DNA from: Tulasnella sp. 424
Taxonomy: Eukaryota; Basidiomycota; Agaricomycetes; Cantharellales; Tulasnellaceae
DNA: 64,000 nucleotides
Assembly (NCBI GenBank): GCA_019633425.1
Contig: WSUB01000004.1
Span: 1-64,000, forward strand
Direction: 5' to 3'
A program made the position numbers and the translations under genes. The notes below the pieces were generated by a model that worked only from the letters and a program-made list of their open reading frames with translations, was not told where the DNA came from and made no database searches. Shown here piece by piece: positions 37,879-49,218 of this stretch (within the stretch, counting starts at the first letter, position 1; each line of letters starts with the position of its first letter).

Positions 37879-38386
37879 ACTGGAGCGGCGTCATATGCCC
37901 CTTGTGAGCGTCCACTCTCCCGCGCAGCTCGGATGCCGTAACCGCGGTAGAAGCACATCTAGAACTGCACCAACGAAGGATCTCTGAGCTCCGGACGCTC
38001 TATTTAACCAGACGCCCATCAACGATTTTAAACTTTGGCACGACGCAGCTACAACCAGCTGCAGCGAATCAAGAGGTGTGGATATATGTGGGAATCTTGG
38101 CATGCCAGAAATATTGGTTCACCTTATCTTTGAGGGATGACGAGAAGAGCAAAGAAGGTGAGTGGACCGTATGGAGCTGATGCCGGCAGATGTGTCTCAC
38201 TCGATAACCGAGAGGGAGCCACTCGCTCACTCCCACATGGGAAGGCCCGAAGCTCGTTACGACACTCATCCACCCTTCCCTAAAGTACCCATCTAATGCC
38301 TTGTGACGATATGGTTCGTGTGCCACAGCTCTCCTTCTCCCCTTCCTCCTTCTCATCGTTTACTTGTCGTCATCAAAGGCGAAGGG
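37843..38386. other. Divergent promoter region, URB1 and permease
   Basis: This non-coding spacer separates the starts of the two divergent genes. Apart from the CACGTG pair at its left edge, I see no repeat or gene. Confidence 0.5.
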
Positions 38387-40586
38387 ATGTCCTCAACACC
38401 GTCAACAGCTCCCGAACATGGACTCAAGCATCACGACGCCGCGGAGGACAGACTCGCGAGCATGGGTTATGTGTAAGTTTAGTTTTGTTGTACCAAGGGT
38501 CATTGCCATTAATAACTGGGGTGAAGCCAAGAATTACCGCGGTCGCTGTCGATGATTACCGTCCTCGGCCGTAAGTTCAATGCCGCTTATTTAGAACGTA
38601 TCAGCACAGACTGATATCCCATTCATAAGTATCATTTGCTATCATGGCCGTCCCATTTGGGTTGTCAACAACAATGGCTATCGGTCTAACGGACGGTGGT
38701 CCAGTAACCGTCCTCTGGGGGTGAGTGCGTCATGCCAAGCCCGCTTCCACCCACTCAACCCACATCGTCCCAAAGCTGGTGCATAGTCTCCCTTATCTCA
38801 CTTGCCATCGCCGCATCCCTAGCCGAAATATGTTCAGTCTTCCCCACTTCAGGCGGAGTATACTACTGGTCTCACCTCCTCTCAAAGCCCCAGTACGCTC
38901 CCATCGCAAGTTGGATTACCGGTTGGCTCGGGCTAGTCGGCAACTGGACCGTCACCCTTTCCATCAACTTCTCGTTCGCTCTCCTAATTTTGAGCGCCAT
39001 CAGTCTATGGAACGAGGACTTTGTTGCGACGCCTTGGCAAACGGTTTTGTGCTTCTGGGCTGTCATGCTTGTTTGCACGGCTATTAATATTTGGGGGAAC
39101 AAGTGGTTGGATAAGGTGAGGGCAGAGTCTCGACAGGTTGAAAAGACAACCTAACGACGATTGCTCACTCTGTCCCCCTGCACAGCTCAACAATATCTGC
39201 ATTTACTGGACAGCCGCATCCGTATTCATCATCCTCGTCACTGTCCTCGCCAAGTCCCCATCATCAGCAAAACGCTCCGGGAAGTTTGTTTTCAGTGAAT
39301 ACGACGCGACTGCGTCGGGATGGCCAGCCGGATGGGCGTTCTTCGTCGGATTGCTTCAGGCGGCGTATACTTTAACTGGCTACGGAATGGTCGCTGCCAT
39401 GTGCGAGGAGGTTCAGAACCCGGAACGAGAAGTCCCGAAAGCTATGGTGCTGAGTGTTGCTGCAGCTGCCGTTACGGTAAGTTGCTACCTGCAAATCCTC
39501 ATTGCTGGGGAGTCAGAACTCATTTCGAATTCTGGCGTCGTATTAGGGGATTGTGTACCTCATTCCAATCCTTTTCGTACTACCCGACATCTCGATCCTC
39601 CTCGCGGCACCGTTAGGCCAGCCCATCCCTGTCCTCTTCAAGGAGGTCACCGGAAGTCCAGGAGGAGGGTTTGGACTGTTGTTCCTAATTTTAGGAATTG
39701 CGTTATTCGCTGGTGTGGGGAGTTTGACTGCTTCATGTACGTCTGGCGTTTCCTCCCTTGAAGACGACCATCTAACCGCGCGGTTCTTCTAACGCAGGTC
39801 GATGCACGTGGGCCTTCTCTAGAGATGGCGGCATTCCCTTTGCACGAATATGGAGTAAAGTTAATAAGCGATATGATGTGCCTGTGAACGCGCTCCTTTT
39901 GTCGGCCGCAGTGGACTGCCTTCTCGGACTGATTTATCTAGGATCATCTGCGGGTAAGCTGCCCCTCATGTTAAACAACCCCAGAGGTAGACCACTCACG
40001 AGGGCACCAACTTGGTAGCTTTCAACGCGTTCACTGGCGTCGCGACAATATGTTTGTCTGTCTCGTACGGAATCCCGATCCTTGTTTCGCTGTTACGAGG
40101 CAGGAAGCTCGTCCGAAACGCAACTTTCAGCCTGGTCCGTACCCTGTTTCAGCTTGTTTTCAACAGGAAAGCTAACGTGATTTCCCCTTCCCGAAAAAAG
40201 GGGCGTTTTGGAACAATTATCAACGTTATCACGGTTCTTTGGATCGCCTTCGCCATCGTCTTGTTCACAATGCCGACGGCTATTCCGGTCACCCCCGTTA
40301 CTATGAGTGAGTCTCCCCCCCACTTTCACTCTGTTTTTACGACGCATGTATTTTGACCTTTGCTGGTAATGTCGTAGACTACGCCTCTGTGGTTTTCGCC
40401 GGCTTCACTCTCATCTCGGCTATCTGGTACGCCGTTTGGGGACGAACGAATTACCGTGGTCCCAAAGTCAGCATCGCGGACATGGGACTCGCCATGAACT
40501 CGGATGAGGGAGTTGTGAAACAAGTGGAGACTGTGTCGCCAACGCCTCCAGAAAAGCAAGGCTCTGGGATAAAAGGGAAGCAGTGA
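38387..40586 (+). CDS. APC-superfamily amino acid/choline/GABA permease
   Basis: The ATG at 38387 gives MSSTPSTAPEHGLKHH and DRLASMGYV. The next exon joins cleanly to QELPRSLSMITVLGLSFAI, then MAVPFGLSTTMAIGLTDGG and PVTVLWGWCIVSLISLAI. The motif SLAEICSVFPTSGGVYYWS is characteristic of the APC family. Further landmarks are SWITGWLGLVGNWTVT, TAINIWGNKWLDKL, LLQAAYTLTGYGMVAAMCEE, NPEREVPKAMVLSV, CTWAFSRDGGIPFARIWSKV, VPVNALLLSAAVDCLLG and VLWIAFAIVLFTMPTAIPVT. About twelve hydrophobic segments are present. The C-terminal tail is polar and ends GSGIKGKQ with TGA at 40584-40586. The arrangement fits fungal choline, GABA or polyamine permeases in the plasma membrane. The exact substrate cannot be read from the sequence. 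Introns are short and splice in phase where checked. Confidence 0.88.
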
Positions 40587-41182
40587 TGATGGGGTGCGCA
40601 ATGGAGTTGGGACGAGGGATAAGAGCGGTTAGTCGCAATTTTGACCTGGAATAACTTTTTTTTTGTTCGATCTTCTGGTTTTGGTGTATTTGTATGATTC
40701 ATGCGAAATTCCCCCTGGATTTGTGATTGCCTTAACCTCTGCTTGCTTCGAAATCCTGGCACTCAGCAACCTATCCTCGGCGAGAGGACCACAGAGAATT
40801 CTGAATCAACAAAAAAACCTCGAACTGAGGGCCAAGACTCTTCTTGCTGTTCGAGATGCTAATCTGAAGAGCTCAAGGTCTCCAGTCCATTATGGAACGA
40901 CGAGAGGGCTTTTCAAGGTGGCGACCCTCTTATTATAGACACAAATTACACCCCAATCCCCCTAACGACGCAGCGCCATCAACGCGAGAGAAAGCCTTGA
41001 ATTTATCACCGTTCAATTCAAAGGAGAGGCGATCGGAAGGAAGCCGGTCGATTGATTACCCAGCGAGAAGTAACAATAATGACTGAGACAGAGGATCAAC
41101 GCTATGACCAACGGAAAGTGGCCCAGTAAATTACGTACATCGCACCCGTAGATACATGGATTTCAAGTTTAGTCTCGAATCA
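40587..41182. other. Convergent intergenic spacer
   Basis: This lies between the permease stop (+) and the kinase-TPR stop (-), so it holds two 3' regions. I see no gene or strong repeat. Confidence 0.5.
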
Positions 41183-43564
41183 TCAGAATATCCCGCTCAA
41201 CCTCCTCACTAAAGCATCACGTAGCTTCTCCTTCGGAGATAATCCACGGACTTCAGCAGCTTGGTCGGAAGAGTAAGTCGCCCAATGAATATTTCCGATT
41301 TGCTCAAAGGCTTCTGCAGCTTCGGTAAAAAGACGAATTGCGTTACCGTGGTCCTCCTGGTCGCGATACACGTGAGCACGGCGCATCAGAGCGACGGCTC
41401 TCCCGAATCGGTCGCCGATGTCGGTACAGATTTGCAATGCTTCCGAAAGGAGCGTGATGGCCTGGCTGAACTCATTTTGAAGCCGATGCACGTCAGCGAG
41501 ACTCCCAAGAGCTCCAGCTTTCCCGAGTCTGTCGCCGATTTCGGTACGAATTTGGAGGTCCTCTGAGTAGAGTGTGATGGCTTGGCTGTACTCCCTCCGA
41601 ATCAGATGCACGTCAGCGAGACCGCTCAGAGCATCGGCTCTCCCCCATCTGTCGCCGAGGTCTGTGCAGATCTGTAGGGCCTCCGAGTAGAACGTCATAG
41701 CCTGGCTGTACTCTCTCCGAAGCCGATGCGCGTCGGCGAGACCCTTCAGAGCATCGGCTCTCCCCTGTCTGTCGCCGAGGTTTGTGTAGATCTGTAGGGC
41801 CTCCGGGTAGAGCGTAATGGCCTGGCTGTACTCCCTCCGAGTCCGATGCACTTCAGCAAGACCAAAAAGAGCAGAGGCTCTCCCCCGTCTGATGCCGATG
41901 TCAGTGCAGACTTGTAGGGCCTCCGAGTAGAATGAAATGGCCTGGCCGAGCTCGCCTCGTATCTGATGCACCTGTCCCAGCTGCACCAGTGCAATGCCCT
42001 TTCCTTCCATGTTGCCGGCGTCTGCGAACCCACCAAGAGCCTGGGTGAAGCAATCCGACGCGCTGAGGTAGTCACCCTGGCGAGTGTGCATCGATCCCAG
42101 TTGCACCAGAAGCTCGGGAGAGCGGGCTCTGGAAGCCGCGGTATCGGAGTTCCGTATACGGTTTGGACGGATGAAGGGCTGGAGCAAAAATCGATCAATC
42201 GCGTGAAATTGATCGTAATGAGCATTACTCGCCATCCAGTCGATTGACTTTCGAAATTCCTCAGCAGTCGGCCGTTTGCTGGGTTCAATGCTCCAACACA
42301 CAAGCATCATAGAGCAAAGCGCCTGGATCGGCGACATGCGAGTGTCGCCGGTGATAGGTGGGAGATCTCCCTGAATGACGCGCTTGATAACAATCGTGTC
42401 CTTGACGTCTTGAAAAGGGATGCAGTTGGTCATGACCTACGCCGGAGTTCATCATTCGTTGAGCCTGGGTTCTGATTACTAGTAGACTAGGACGTTACCT
42501 CGTATGCCACCCACCCTAGCGCCCAGATGTCGCTGCCGAGGCCAGGTTCCTCCTCGTACAACAGCTCGGGAGCAGCCCAACGAAGGGTATAATGATCTCC
42601 CGTCAGCGTGATAGTATTGGTCGATGCACAGAACGTTGCTTCAAGCAAAAGTGCTGCCGGAGGTTTGTTTTGAGCCGGCTTCGTCTCCTTTCTGAGATCC
42701 TCGGTCTTAAGATGACGGGCTGATCCAAAGTCGGTAATTACCGCGCGACATTCTGAGTTGACTAATACGTTTATCTGCAAATGGTAGAGCAAAGTTGGCC
42801 AAGTGTATTATCGTCAAGTCTCTCGGCACCTACAGATTTGAGGTCCCCATGAAGTATTGGCGGCCGTCGGCTATGCAGGTATTCCACTCCAATGGCCACG
42901 TCCCTAATCTGAAATGGAAGTCTCAGAAGTATATTTGATAAGAGTACTTTAGATCGCACCAAACTTATTCGCTCAGGTATCTCCCAATCCGCCGAGGCGA
43001 CAAAGTCCCTCAAGGTACCGTTTTCTTCCCAGGGAAAGACCAGCCAAATTATATCCTTAGATAAGTCTTCGACGAATCCTTCGAGTTTGATGATGTTCTC
43101 ATGGGAAAGTCCGACCAGGAACTCCGCTTCTCTGACCGTCAACTGAACAGAAAACAACAACTTTAGCGCTGCAACTCCTATGTTATTAGATGAAGTATTC
43201 TCACCCCTAATATACGTGCTATATCGCCTGACATCTTCATCTTCTTTACTGCTACATCCTGTGAGATTAGAGTCGATGAGCTGCTCGACGTCGCCGTTAA
43301 TGACCGGGGACGCTGAACAGTACCGACCTTCCGCTGCGGAGAGGCTTCTCCAGCAGGTTCACCCGAGTCAAGACCTTTGTTTCTGGTTGGATCGAATTGG
43401 TTCATATCGTCTTTACCACCTGAGGGAGGGGCCAAAAAGGCTCGTGAAACCGTCGCGAAGCCACCCAAGACCTCGCGAGCCTCCTGAGGGAATTCGATCG
43501 AGGAGTGATCGATCCGCCATTTCACAAGGTTCTTGAGCCTATTCGTCTGCGAGAGAAACATCAT
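41183..43564 (-). CDS. Protein kinase (TKL type) with C-terminal tetratricopeptide repeats
   Basis: The likely start is one of two adjacent ATGs at 43564/43561 (MMFLSQTNRLKNLVKW). The frame is open up to 43996, so a longer N-terminus is possible. The kinase shows the glycine-loop region REVLGGFATVSRAFLAPP, VAVKKMKMSGD (lysine), REAEFLVGLSHENIIKLEG (alpha-C), FPWEENGTLRDFV, VEYLHSRRPPILHGDLKS and NVLVNSECR, TDFGSARHL (DFG), LRWAAPELLYEE and SDIWALGWVAYEV. The catalytic loop is HGDLK, as in many TKL kinases, and key residues are intact. From about 42110 to 41220 there are about seven TPR-like units of 40 residues. Five are very alike, with REYSQAITLYSEALQI and GDRxGRADALxGLADVHR. TPRs bind peptides or proteins. 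This architecture is abundant in Tulasnella and other Agaricomycetes and may act in immune-like or stress signalling, which is inference. Confidence 0.85.
41390..41995 (-). repeat. 120-bp tandem repeats encoding TPR units
   Basis: Five adjacent units of about 120 bp match closely at the DNA level. A recurring core is CCTGGCTGTACTC (plus strand) at 41583, 41703 and 41823, with diverged forms at 41463 and 41943. The unit length equals 40 codons, so copy-number change would keep the frame. Confidence 0.8.
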
Positions 43565-44569
43565 TTCGGTGAGGTATTGGATTCCCGTGTAAGACCTGAG
43601 AGCGACTTGCCATATTGGCGCTCGGCTGGAACCCGTCCGAGGAAGCGTGGTTCGATGGTGACTCAGGCAATCCACTAGGACCGGCGTCGTGACTTCCGTC
43701 TTTTTGCATTGGATGTTATAGTCGAGAAGGGCTGGGTGATTATAGAGTCGGCGTTCTTCGATGGCCCTCGCAGAGAGGGGGGGAAGTCGGACAGAGTGTG
43801 GATGGAGGACTGGCGGAGTGGTGGCCGAGGGGATAAAGGAACACATCACCCGGCGATAACATCTTATTCTCCCTTCCTCTGCGTGCTGAAAGGTCACGCC
43901 GCAATGTTTGTGCGACTGCACCGCACAGAATGTTCCTTGCAGGGTCCATGCGAGGGTTGCAGGAGGTTCTATCGCCAATCGCCGCGCGCAAATCAATATC
44001 TCCCATGATCACGTAATCACGCGGCACTATCGAGAGGATTGTGCCTGGATTAGAGAGGTCGTAAAAGATATCTCAAGCAACTGTGGCTATTAATAACACA
44101 TCCCCTGGTTTCTATTGGCCGAGATTCGCCGAGCAGCGCCAGTCGTCTCTCAGACTAAACGCGCAAATCGTCTTTACCACACTTTGGTCTTTTCTTTGGA
44201 TCATCGCCTTCCCTCACTTCGAAGATCTCCTCTTGACCCGGCAAGGCTACTACAACTTGCTTGGAACGTTTGGCGTAAATACCTTCGGGTGGGGGGACGG
44301 CTCCAGCGAGAAGGGTGTCCTCGTTTGGTGCGGGCCGAGAGTTGTAGACGGGTGGGGATTGACTATCTGGAGGGTAGTCTGGAGGCGAGGATGACGAAGA
44401 GCTTGAAGCAAAAGGAGACGAATGCGAGAATGAACCTTGCTGAAGGTGGGATGCCTGAGATCATCCAACAACGCACGCCCTCTGCAGCGTTGCTAACATT
44501 CTCCGACCAAAGGAACAAAATCCTCCACACCGACCAGTCCTCGAGCCCCTCCTAAAGCATTCTTCGATG
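43565..44569. other. Unresolved region upstream of the kinase-TPR gene
   Basis: The minus-strand frame 43996-43565 is continuous with the kinase gene and may be N-terminal coding sequence. It lacks recognisable domains. At 44083-44394 a plus-strand frame contains a hydrophobic stretch (VFTTLWSFLWIIAFP) but has no partner exons. I cannot assign a gene here. Confidence 0.35.
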
Positions 44570-44715
44570 CGGGCAGCCTCCAACTTTTCCGTTGGGTGAC
44601 GACTATCTACAACTCACCGCATCCCTGGGCGGAGCTCCCGGAAAAACCAACAGCCTTAATACAGTTATACTTTGGGGAATGCCTCGCATTACCGTCTTCA
44701 GAGTCCTTATAACAC
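44570..44715. repeat. Direct repeat, left copy (partner 46430-46575)
   Basis: About 145 bp match the segment at 46430-46575 in the same orientation with roughly three in four bases shared. Shared stretches are GATGCGGGCAGCC versus AATGCGGGCAGCC, CCGTTGGGT, CGCCGCATCC/CACCGCATCC and TATACTTTGGGG followed by GCCTCGCATTA. The pair brackets the HNH-type gene. Confidence 0.7.
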
Positions 44716-44977
44716 CACCTAAAATATATCTGTACAGAGTGCATCGAGATAATCGAGTCTGTCTGAAACGAACACAAATTGGGGAAGGCAAGATTATCGA
44801 GAGGGAGATGCGAGCGGGGATAGACAGCACACTTGCAGCATGAAAAGATCATTCTTCTAGGATAAATAACGACTATAAGGCACAATATGGATTATTTTCT
44901 ACGTACTGACGTGGCGATAATTTCTCTTGTACTCGGGTGCGGTTTCAAAATGTTCTTTCGCCCGAAGGTGGGGTGTT

Positions 44978-46220
44978 TCAGGCGGATCCCTCGCCCGCTG
45001 AGGGCACTGCGATGATCTCCAGGGCATGGCGGAGTAAATGAGCCGTTGACCCATCAGTTGAAAGCACAGATGTCCGTTCAAGCTCTCGGAGAAGATTGTC
45101 AAGAATCTCCGCCATACCACTCTCATGAACGACCTTGGCACAAGCGGCATGCAAAGCCAAGTAGCGTGGATCAGGGACTGGAATATCGGACCTCGGAATG
45201 AACGTGACGGTATCGGGTAAACGGAGCATGGCAAAAAGCTCCGGCTTAATGCCCCTGTGAAGTATTCTATAAGTGTTGGCCTTTCTTGACGTCAGTATGG
45301 TTGGAAGGAAAAAGGATAGAATAGAAGGGTACCAACTTTGTCGGTTGGCTCAAGACAAAGTGAGAGGGCCCCAAATAGTTGATGCATTGTAGGGTCGAGA
45401 GATATGCAGTTCTCGACACGGTTAATGTTGTCTCCGGTGAGCTCAGAAGGGGTGATCCCAGAAAAGGCGGTTATCACCTGCCAAACCATGCTGGATCGCT
45501 CGATCTACCCACAGGAGCCATTGTTAGAGTTACGAAGTAGCAATATGATGATTAGCTTACTGTCTGTGGATTTTCAGGCGAAGGTACCAAGGAGAAGGGA
45601 AGGATGTGGGCCGTTCCAATATAGTAATGCCCACAACACCCTCTTCTACTTTAGTTTTCTTGTCTTGAACTGAGTCTAGGTCGCATTTCCCGGTCAAGGT
45701 CCATCTGTAGTTATCCCTACGGAAAATCTGGAAGAAGGTAAATGGTGGACACGTGGCGATTTCCAGAGGAGCACTCACAAGCTCTTGCATAGTCCGTCGG
45801 TCGCACGTGGTAGGTTGCAATAGCCAGGTTTTGACAATATCATCGACATCGGTAGATGGTTTAGATGGGTGATCTGATAGACGAGGAGTCGTACCTCCCG
45901 CCGCTCTGACTGTCAAAGTTCCGACTCTTAGCAAACACCGGACAAGTCCCAGAAAAAAACTCACTAGGAAGTATGAGCCCAATTCTATATCGCTCCGCAA
46001 CTGCACGCAAGCAATTGTTTGTGCTACATGTCAGAATGTCGATGGCAACATTGCGCCGTCCCTCTTCGCTGGGAGCCCAGTCAGACAGCGCTCTGAGGAG
46101 AGCAACCGTTTTGTCTTCCGGGCCTGTGGATTCATAGTCATCTAGCTTCCGGGAGATCATCTCTCGAAGGTCTTCAAGAGACATGAACCTGAGCTGTTCA
46201 CGCCACGCCTGTGGATCCAT
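44978..46220 (-). CDS. HNH_2-type protein (basidiomycete family), possibly degenerate
   Basis: The ATG at 46220 begins MDPQAWREQLRFMSLEDL and leads into KTVALLRALSDWAPSEEGR. After introns come DDIVKTWLLQPTTCDRRTMQE and DNYRWTLTGKCDLDSVQD. GDNINRVENCISLDPTMHQL and FGALSLCLEPTDK follow, then LRLPDTVTFIPRSDIPVPD, PRYLALHAACAKVVHESGM and a stop at 44978-44980. The ISLDPTMHQLFG, LCLEPTD and DPRYLALHAACAKV blocks are typical of the HNH_2 family (PF13391) expanded in Agaricomycetes. The expected metal-binding motif appears as AHILPFSL near 45632-45609. It sits in a different frame from the preceding GKCDL segment, and I found no clean intron to join them. It is therefore either an unrecognised intron or a one-base frameshift. 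A nuclease role is family knowledge only. Confidence 0.7.
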
Positions 46221-46429
46221 AGGTGATGGTGAAATGAAAGATATAGTGTTCTCACATCGACGCAAAAACAATCACCGAACAACGCCGGACCTCCACAGCG
46301 CCGGTGTTGCTATTCTACGACGAAAACAGCAAAATATCACTCCGCCATCCACACTAACTATAGTCCTCAAGCGTCCCACCTCTTTCCGAATTCCTAGGCT
46401 CTAGTCACTAATTATTCTTCAAGTTCAAT

Positions 46430-46575
46430 GCGGGCAGCCCCCGAGTTTACCGTTGGGTAACAACCTCAGCCAAACCCTCTGCAGCTCGCCGCATCCCCGA
46501 GCAAAACTTCGGGAAAATCAATTGCCTAACACAAACTATACTTTGGGGGGTGCCTCGCATTAAATTGTCTCCGAG
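46430..46575. repeat. Direct repeat, right copy (partner 44570-44715)
   Basis: This is the second copy of the repeat described at 44570-44715. It lies just upstream of the HNH-type gene start. The rest of 46221-47096 holds no gene I can recognise. Confidence 0.7.
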
Positions 46576-47096
46576 TGCGCACGGCGCCAATTGGTCGGCA
46601 AACTTAGAACGGAGCGTCTGGTCCATATTTTCGACCGTGGACAGATATGATTGCCGGTGCGCGTTAAATCATTTATTGACCAACCAAATCTAGGAAGCTG
46701 TTGGGTCAGGGCATTCGAAATATCCGCGGTATGTTGTGTGTGAGGCACGCTGAAGAGTAGAAATCGCCGCTGCCTGGGAATCGTTTGTTAAATCCCATTT
46801 CCGACCACCATCGCATGCACGATCGAACCGGCACTGATCTCCAGGCTGGTGCTACAGGCACGTGAGTGGGGAGCCGCTCTTGTGCTGATTGTAACATGCT
46901 CATAAGCGCAATCCTTCACAGGGCGGTTGCAAGGGGTGGGGACGGCAGTCAGGGGCTCAGGAATCAGACTGGTGTCCCCCTCCATCCATGGAAGGCCGAC
47001 ATATCAAACGGCCTGGGCCATCGTTTCAGTCAGAATGAAGCTCTTCCGATCTAATCCCTTCCAACGGAAGTTTTCCTGCAAGTCATTCACCATCAC

Positions 47097-48551
47097 ATGC
47101 GACCATATCGCGAAAGCTCAGGCGTCGACTATTATCGGCATCTCATCAGCCTTTCAGGAGTCTGCTCTTACTGGTGCAACGTCATTCGAGATTCACCATC
47201 ACTATGGAATCAAATACACTGGTCAGACTCGCCCGAGGTCATCAAAATTGCGTTGCGGAGGTCGTCCAGCCAATCCCTCCACGTTGTGCTGGTCTGTGTT
47301 ACGAACGAGCAAGATCCGCAGGACATTACGTACTCGTTCATACCCGCACTAGATCCGCATTGGGATCGGTTGCAAAGGATGGATATCGTGCTCCCAGCTG
47401 CATGGATGGGATTCGTCAGGACGGCCTTGAGGAAGCCATCCCTCAATCTGGAGAAGCTATCGTTGACCGACGAGGAGGCTTTGTCCGGCGCTATGGAAAT
47501 TGACGTTTTCGGGGGAACAGCGCCTCGATTAAACGACCTTACTCTTAACGGGGTATCGATTCGTTGGGACAGTCCGGTCCTTTACGATTTGGTTGTCCTT
47601 AATCTCTACATGATCAAATTCCCTTCCACCAGCACGATCCTCCACGTCCTATCTCATTCCCCACGACTTCGTACCGTAGCCATCCGTCAATGCTTCACCA
47701 ACTCAGTGGCCGAGTCGTCGTTCGCTTCCATCCAGCTTCCTCAATTGACGTCCCTCCGGCTTGACCTCGGGAGCCTGGATGCAACCGACGACGTACTCGC
47801 CCACATAGAAGATCCAGGACCATGCTCCCACACCACGTCTCTCTACCCGAAAGAAGAGTTCGGGGACTTCCTGCAGCAAAGATTGCTCAAGTGGCTGTCA
47901 AAGTGGAAATCTTTAGCATTGGTCCCCTTTGAAGGGCTGTTGTTAGAGATTGATGGAGGGAATTTGCGGGTGGAACTGTCTACAGCGGATCGTTCGGAGC
48001 CCCTCGCCCTCGTCATCGAAGGTTTATGCCTTTTCTGGGTCCACCAATTTCGCGTGGCATTGCCGCAGCTTATCGACGAACTCGCATGGACCAAGGACCT
48101 CACGACACTTCGTCTCAGACTCGGATCTCCACCGCAGGGCGGTCCCGCCTCCTCTTCCCAGCAGTTTATTATTGAGCAAGTCTCGCGATTACCACCCGTC
48201 ACGTCCTTGGAGGTCTTGGGCTCTGACACCGATTCCATCCTACGAGGTCTCAGACTCGGAGATGTTTCCTCGCTCTTTAAGAACATTCGCACGTTGTCTT
48301 TCTCAAGGATAGACACTTTGTTTCGTAGGCTCCGTTCTCAGTTGGACTGGGTGCGCGAGACGGTACAGATCATCAAAGACGCAGCTGAAAGTGCGTCGGA
48401 TGAACCGAATCACGGAGGGCAGGTTCTGAAAGTGGAGATACGTGTCCCAGGCAGCGCCATCTCCAAAAAAGCCGAGTTGGTGGAGGATTTCGAGAGGCTT
48501 GTGGGTTCTGGAAATGTATTGGTTGTGAAGGATGAAGTTGGAGGACTCTGA
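47097..48551 (+). CDS. F-box-associated / leucine-rich-repeat-like protein
   Basis: A single open frame of 484 codons starts at ATG 47097. The beginning YYRHLISLSGVCSYWCNVI, then RDSPSLWNQIHW, matches the segment directly after the F-box in large Agaricomycete families. Irregular leucine-rich units follow, such as LNLEKLSLTDEEAL, APRLNDLTLNGVSI, LLxHSPRLRTVAIRQC-type and LPQLTSLRLDLGSL. The last third has VTSLEVLGSDTDSILRGL and ends VVKDEVGGL with TGA at 48549-48551. The F-box core itself (SLPTEVFLQVIHHH) lies just upstream in the same frame at 47056-47096. It is cut off by an in-frame TAA at 47053-47055. A short upstream exon could bypass this, or the N-terminus is truncated. Such proteins are SCF ubiquitin-ligase adaptors when complete. 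Confidence 0.7.
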   Translation: MRPYRESSGVDYYRHLISLSGVCSYWCNVIRDSPSLWNQIHWSDSPEVIKIALRRSSSQSLHVVLVCVTNEQDPQDITYSFIPALDPHWDRLQRMDIVLPAAWMGFVRTALRKPSLNLEKLSLTDEEALSGAMEIDVFGGTAPRLNDLTLNGVSIRWDSPVLYDLVVLNLYMIKFPSTSTILHVLSHSPRLRTVAIRQCFTNSVAESSFASIQLPQLTSLRLDLGSLDATDDVLAHIEDPGPCSHTTSLYPKEEFGDFLQQRLLKWLSKWKSLALVPFEGLLLEIDGGNLRVELSTADRSEPLALVIEGLCLFWVHQFRVALPQLIDELAWTKDLTTLRLRLGSPPQGGPASSSQQFIIEQVSRLPPVTSLEVLGSDTDSILRGLRLGDVSSLFKNIRTLSFSRIDTLFRRLRSQLDWVRETVQIIKDAAESASDEPNHGGQVLKVEIRVPGSAISKKAELVEDFERLVGSGNVLVVKDEVGGL

Positions 48552-49218
48552 TAGCAGTATTCGGGCGGACATTGATAGTTACATTGCCTGCGCTTTGACT
48601 GTTTTGGAAATCGAATATTGTAGCTGTGTATCGCATTGCGGCAGGGATACTACTGACTTTTCATCACCAAACAAGAATTTCCGTGTCCTTATGTCTTGCG
48701 TGAAATGCGTCCAAGGGGAGCGATCTGAACAACTCTACAATTTCCTACAATCAGCTTGATGCCAATGCCAGGCGATTAATTGACAGCCTTTTCTACAGAC
48801 TTGCCCCCACCTTACGACACGACCCAGTTTAAACCATCCGTCTTCCTGCGGGATGGTACTGGTATTACCATACCCAAGGTCTCAGCTTGGGTAACCTGGG
48901 GTCGAGATCCTCGAAGTCGGACTCCTCCGATCCTTAGTCCTGGATGTCGATAACGAGCCCCCGGGGGTCGCTAAAGATCTTTGCCATCGTCGACTTGCGT
49001 GAAGGAACTAACTGTGTGTTTGCAACTATGATCCTAGAAGGTGGGCTTGACTGAGATGCATTCAGAACTAAAGGTACTCGAGCGGGCTTCCGCCCTCCGA
49101 AGTGAGCATATACGTCTTACCCGTACTTGGCTCCGGACGTATTAGACTGCACGCGATGAGCCGTCACATATCTACAAGAAGCAGTGACGAAATTGCAATT
49201 TCATAGCGTTTCTTCGCA
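48552..49218. other. Intergenic with small hairpins
   Basis: This is a convergent spacer. It contains two perfect inverted repeats close together: TGGTA-T-TACCA at 48860-48870 and TACCCAAG-7nt-CTTGGGTA at 48871-48893. I found no gene. Confidence 0.5.

Noticed and set aside
44083..44394. Small membrane protein gene
   Set aside because: It has one hydrophobic stretch only, overlaps an antisense frame of similar quality, and shows no splice partners or family motif.
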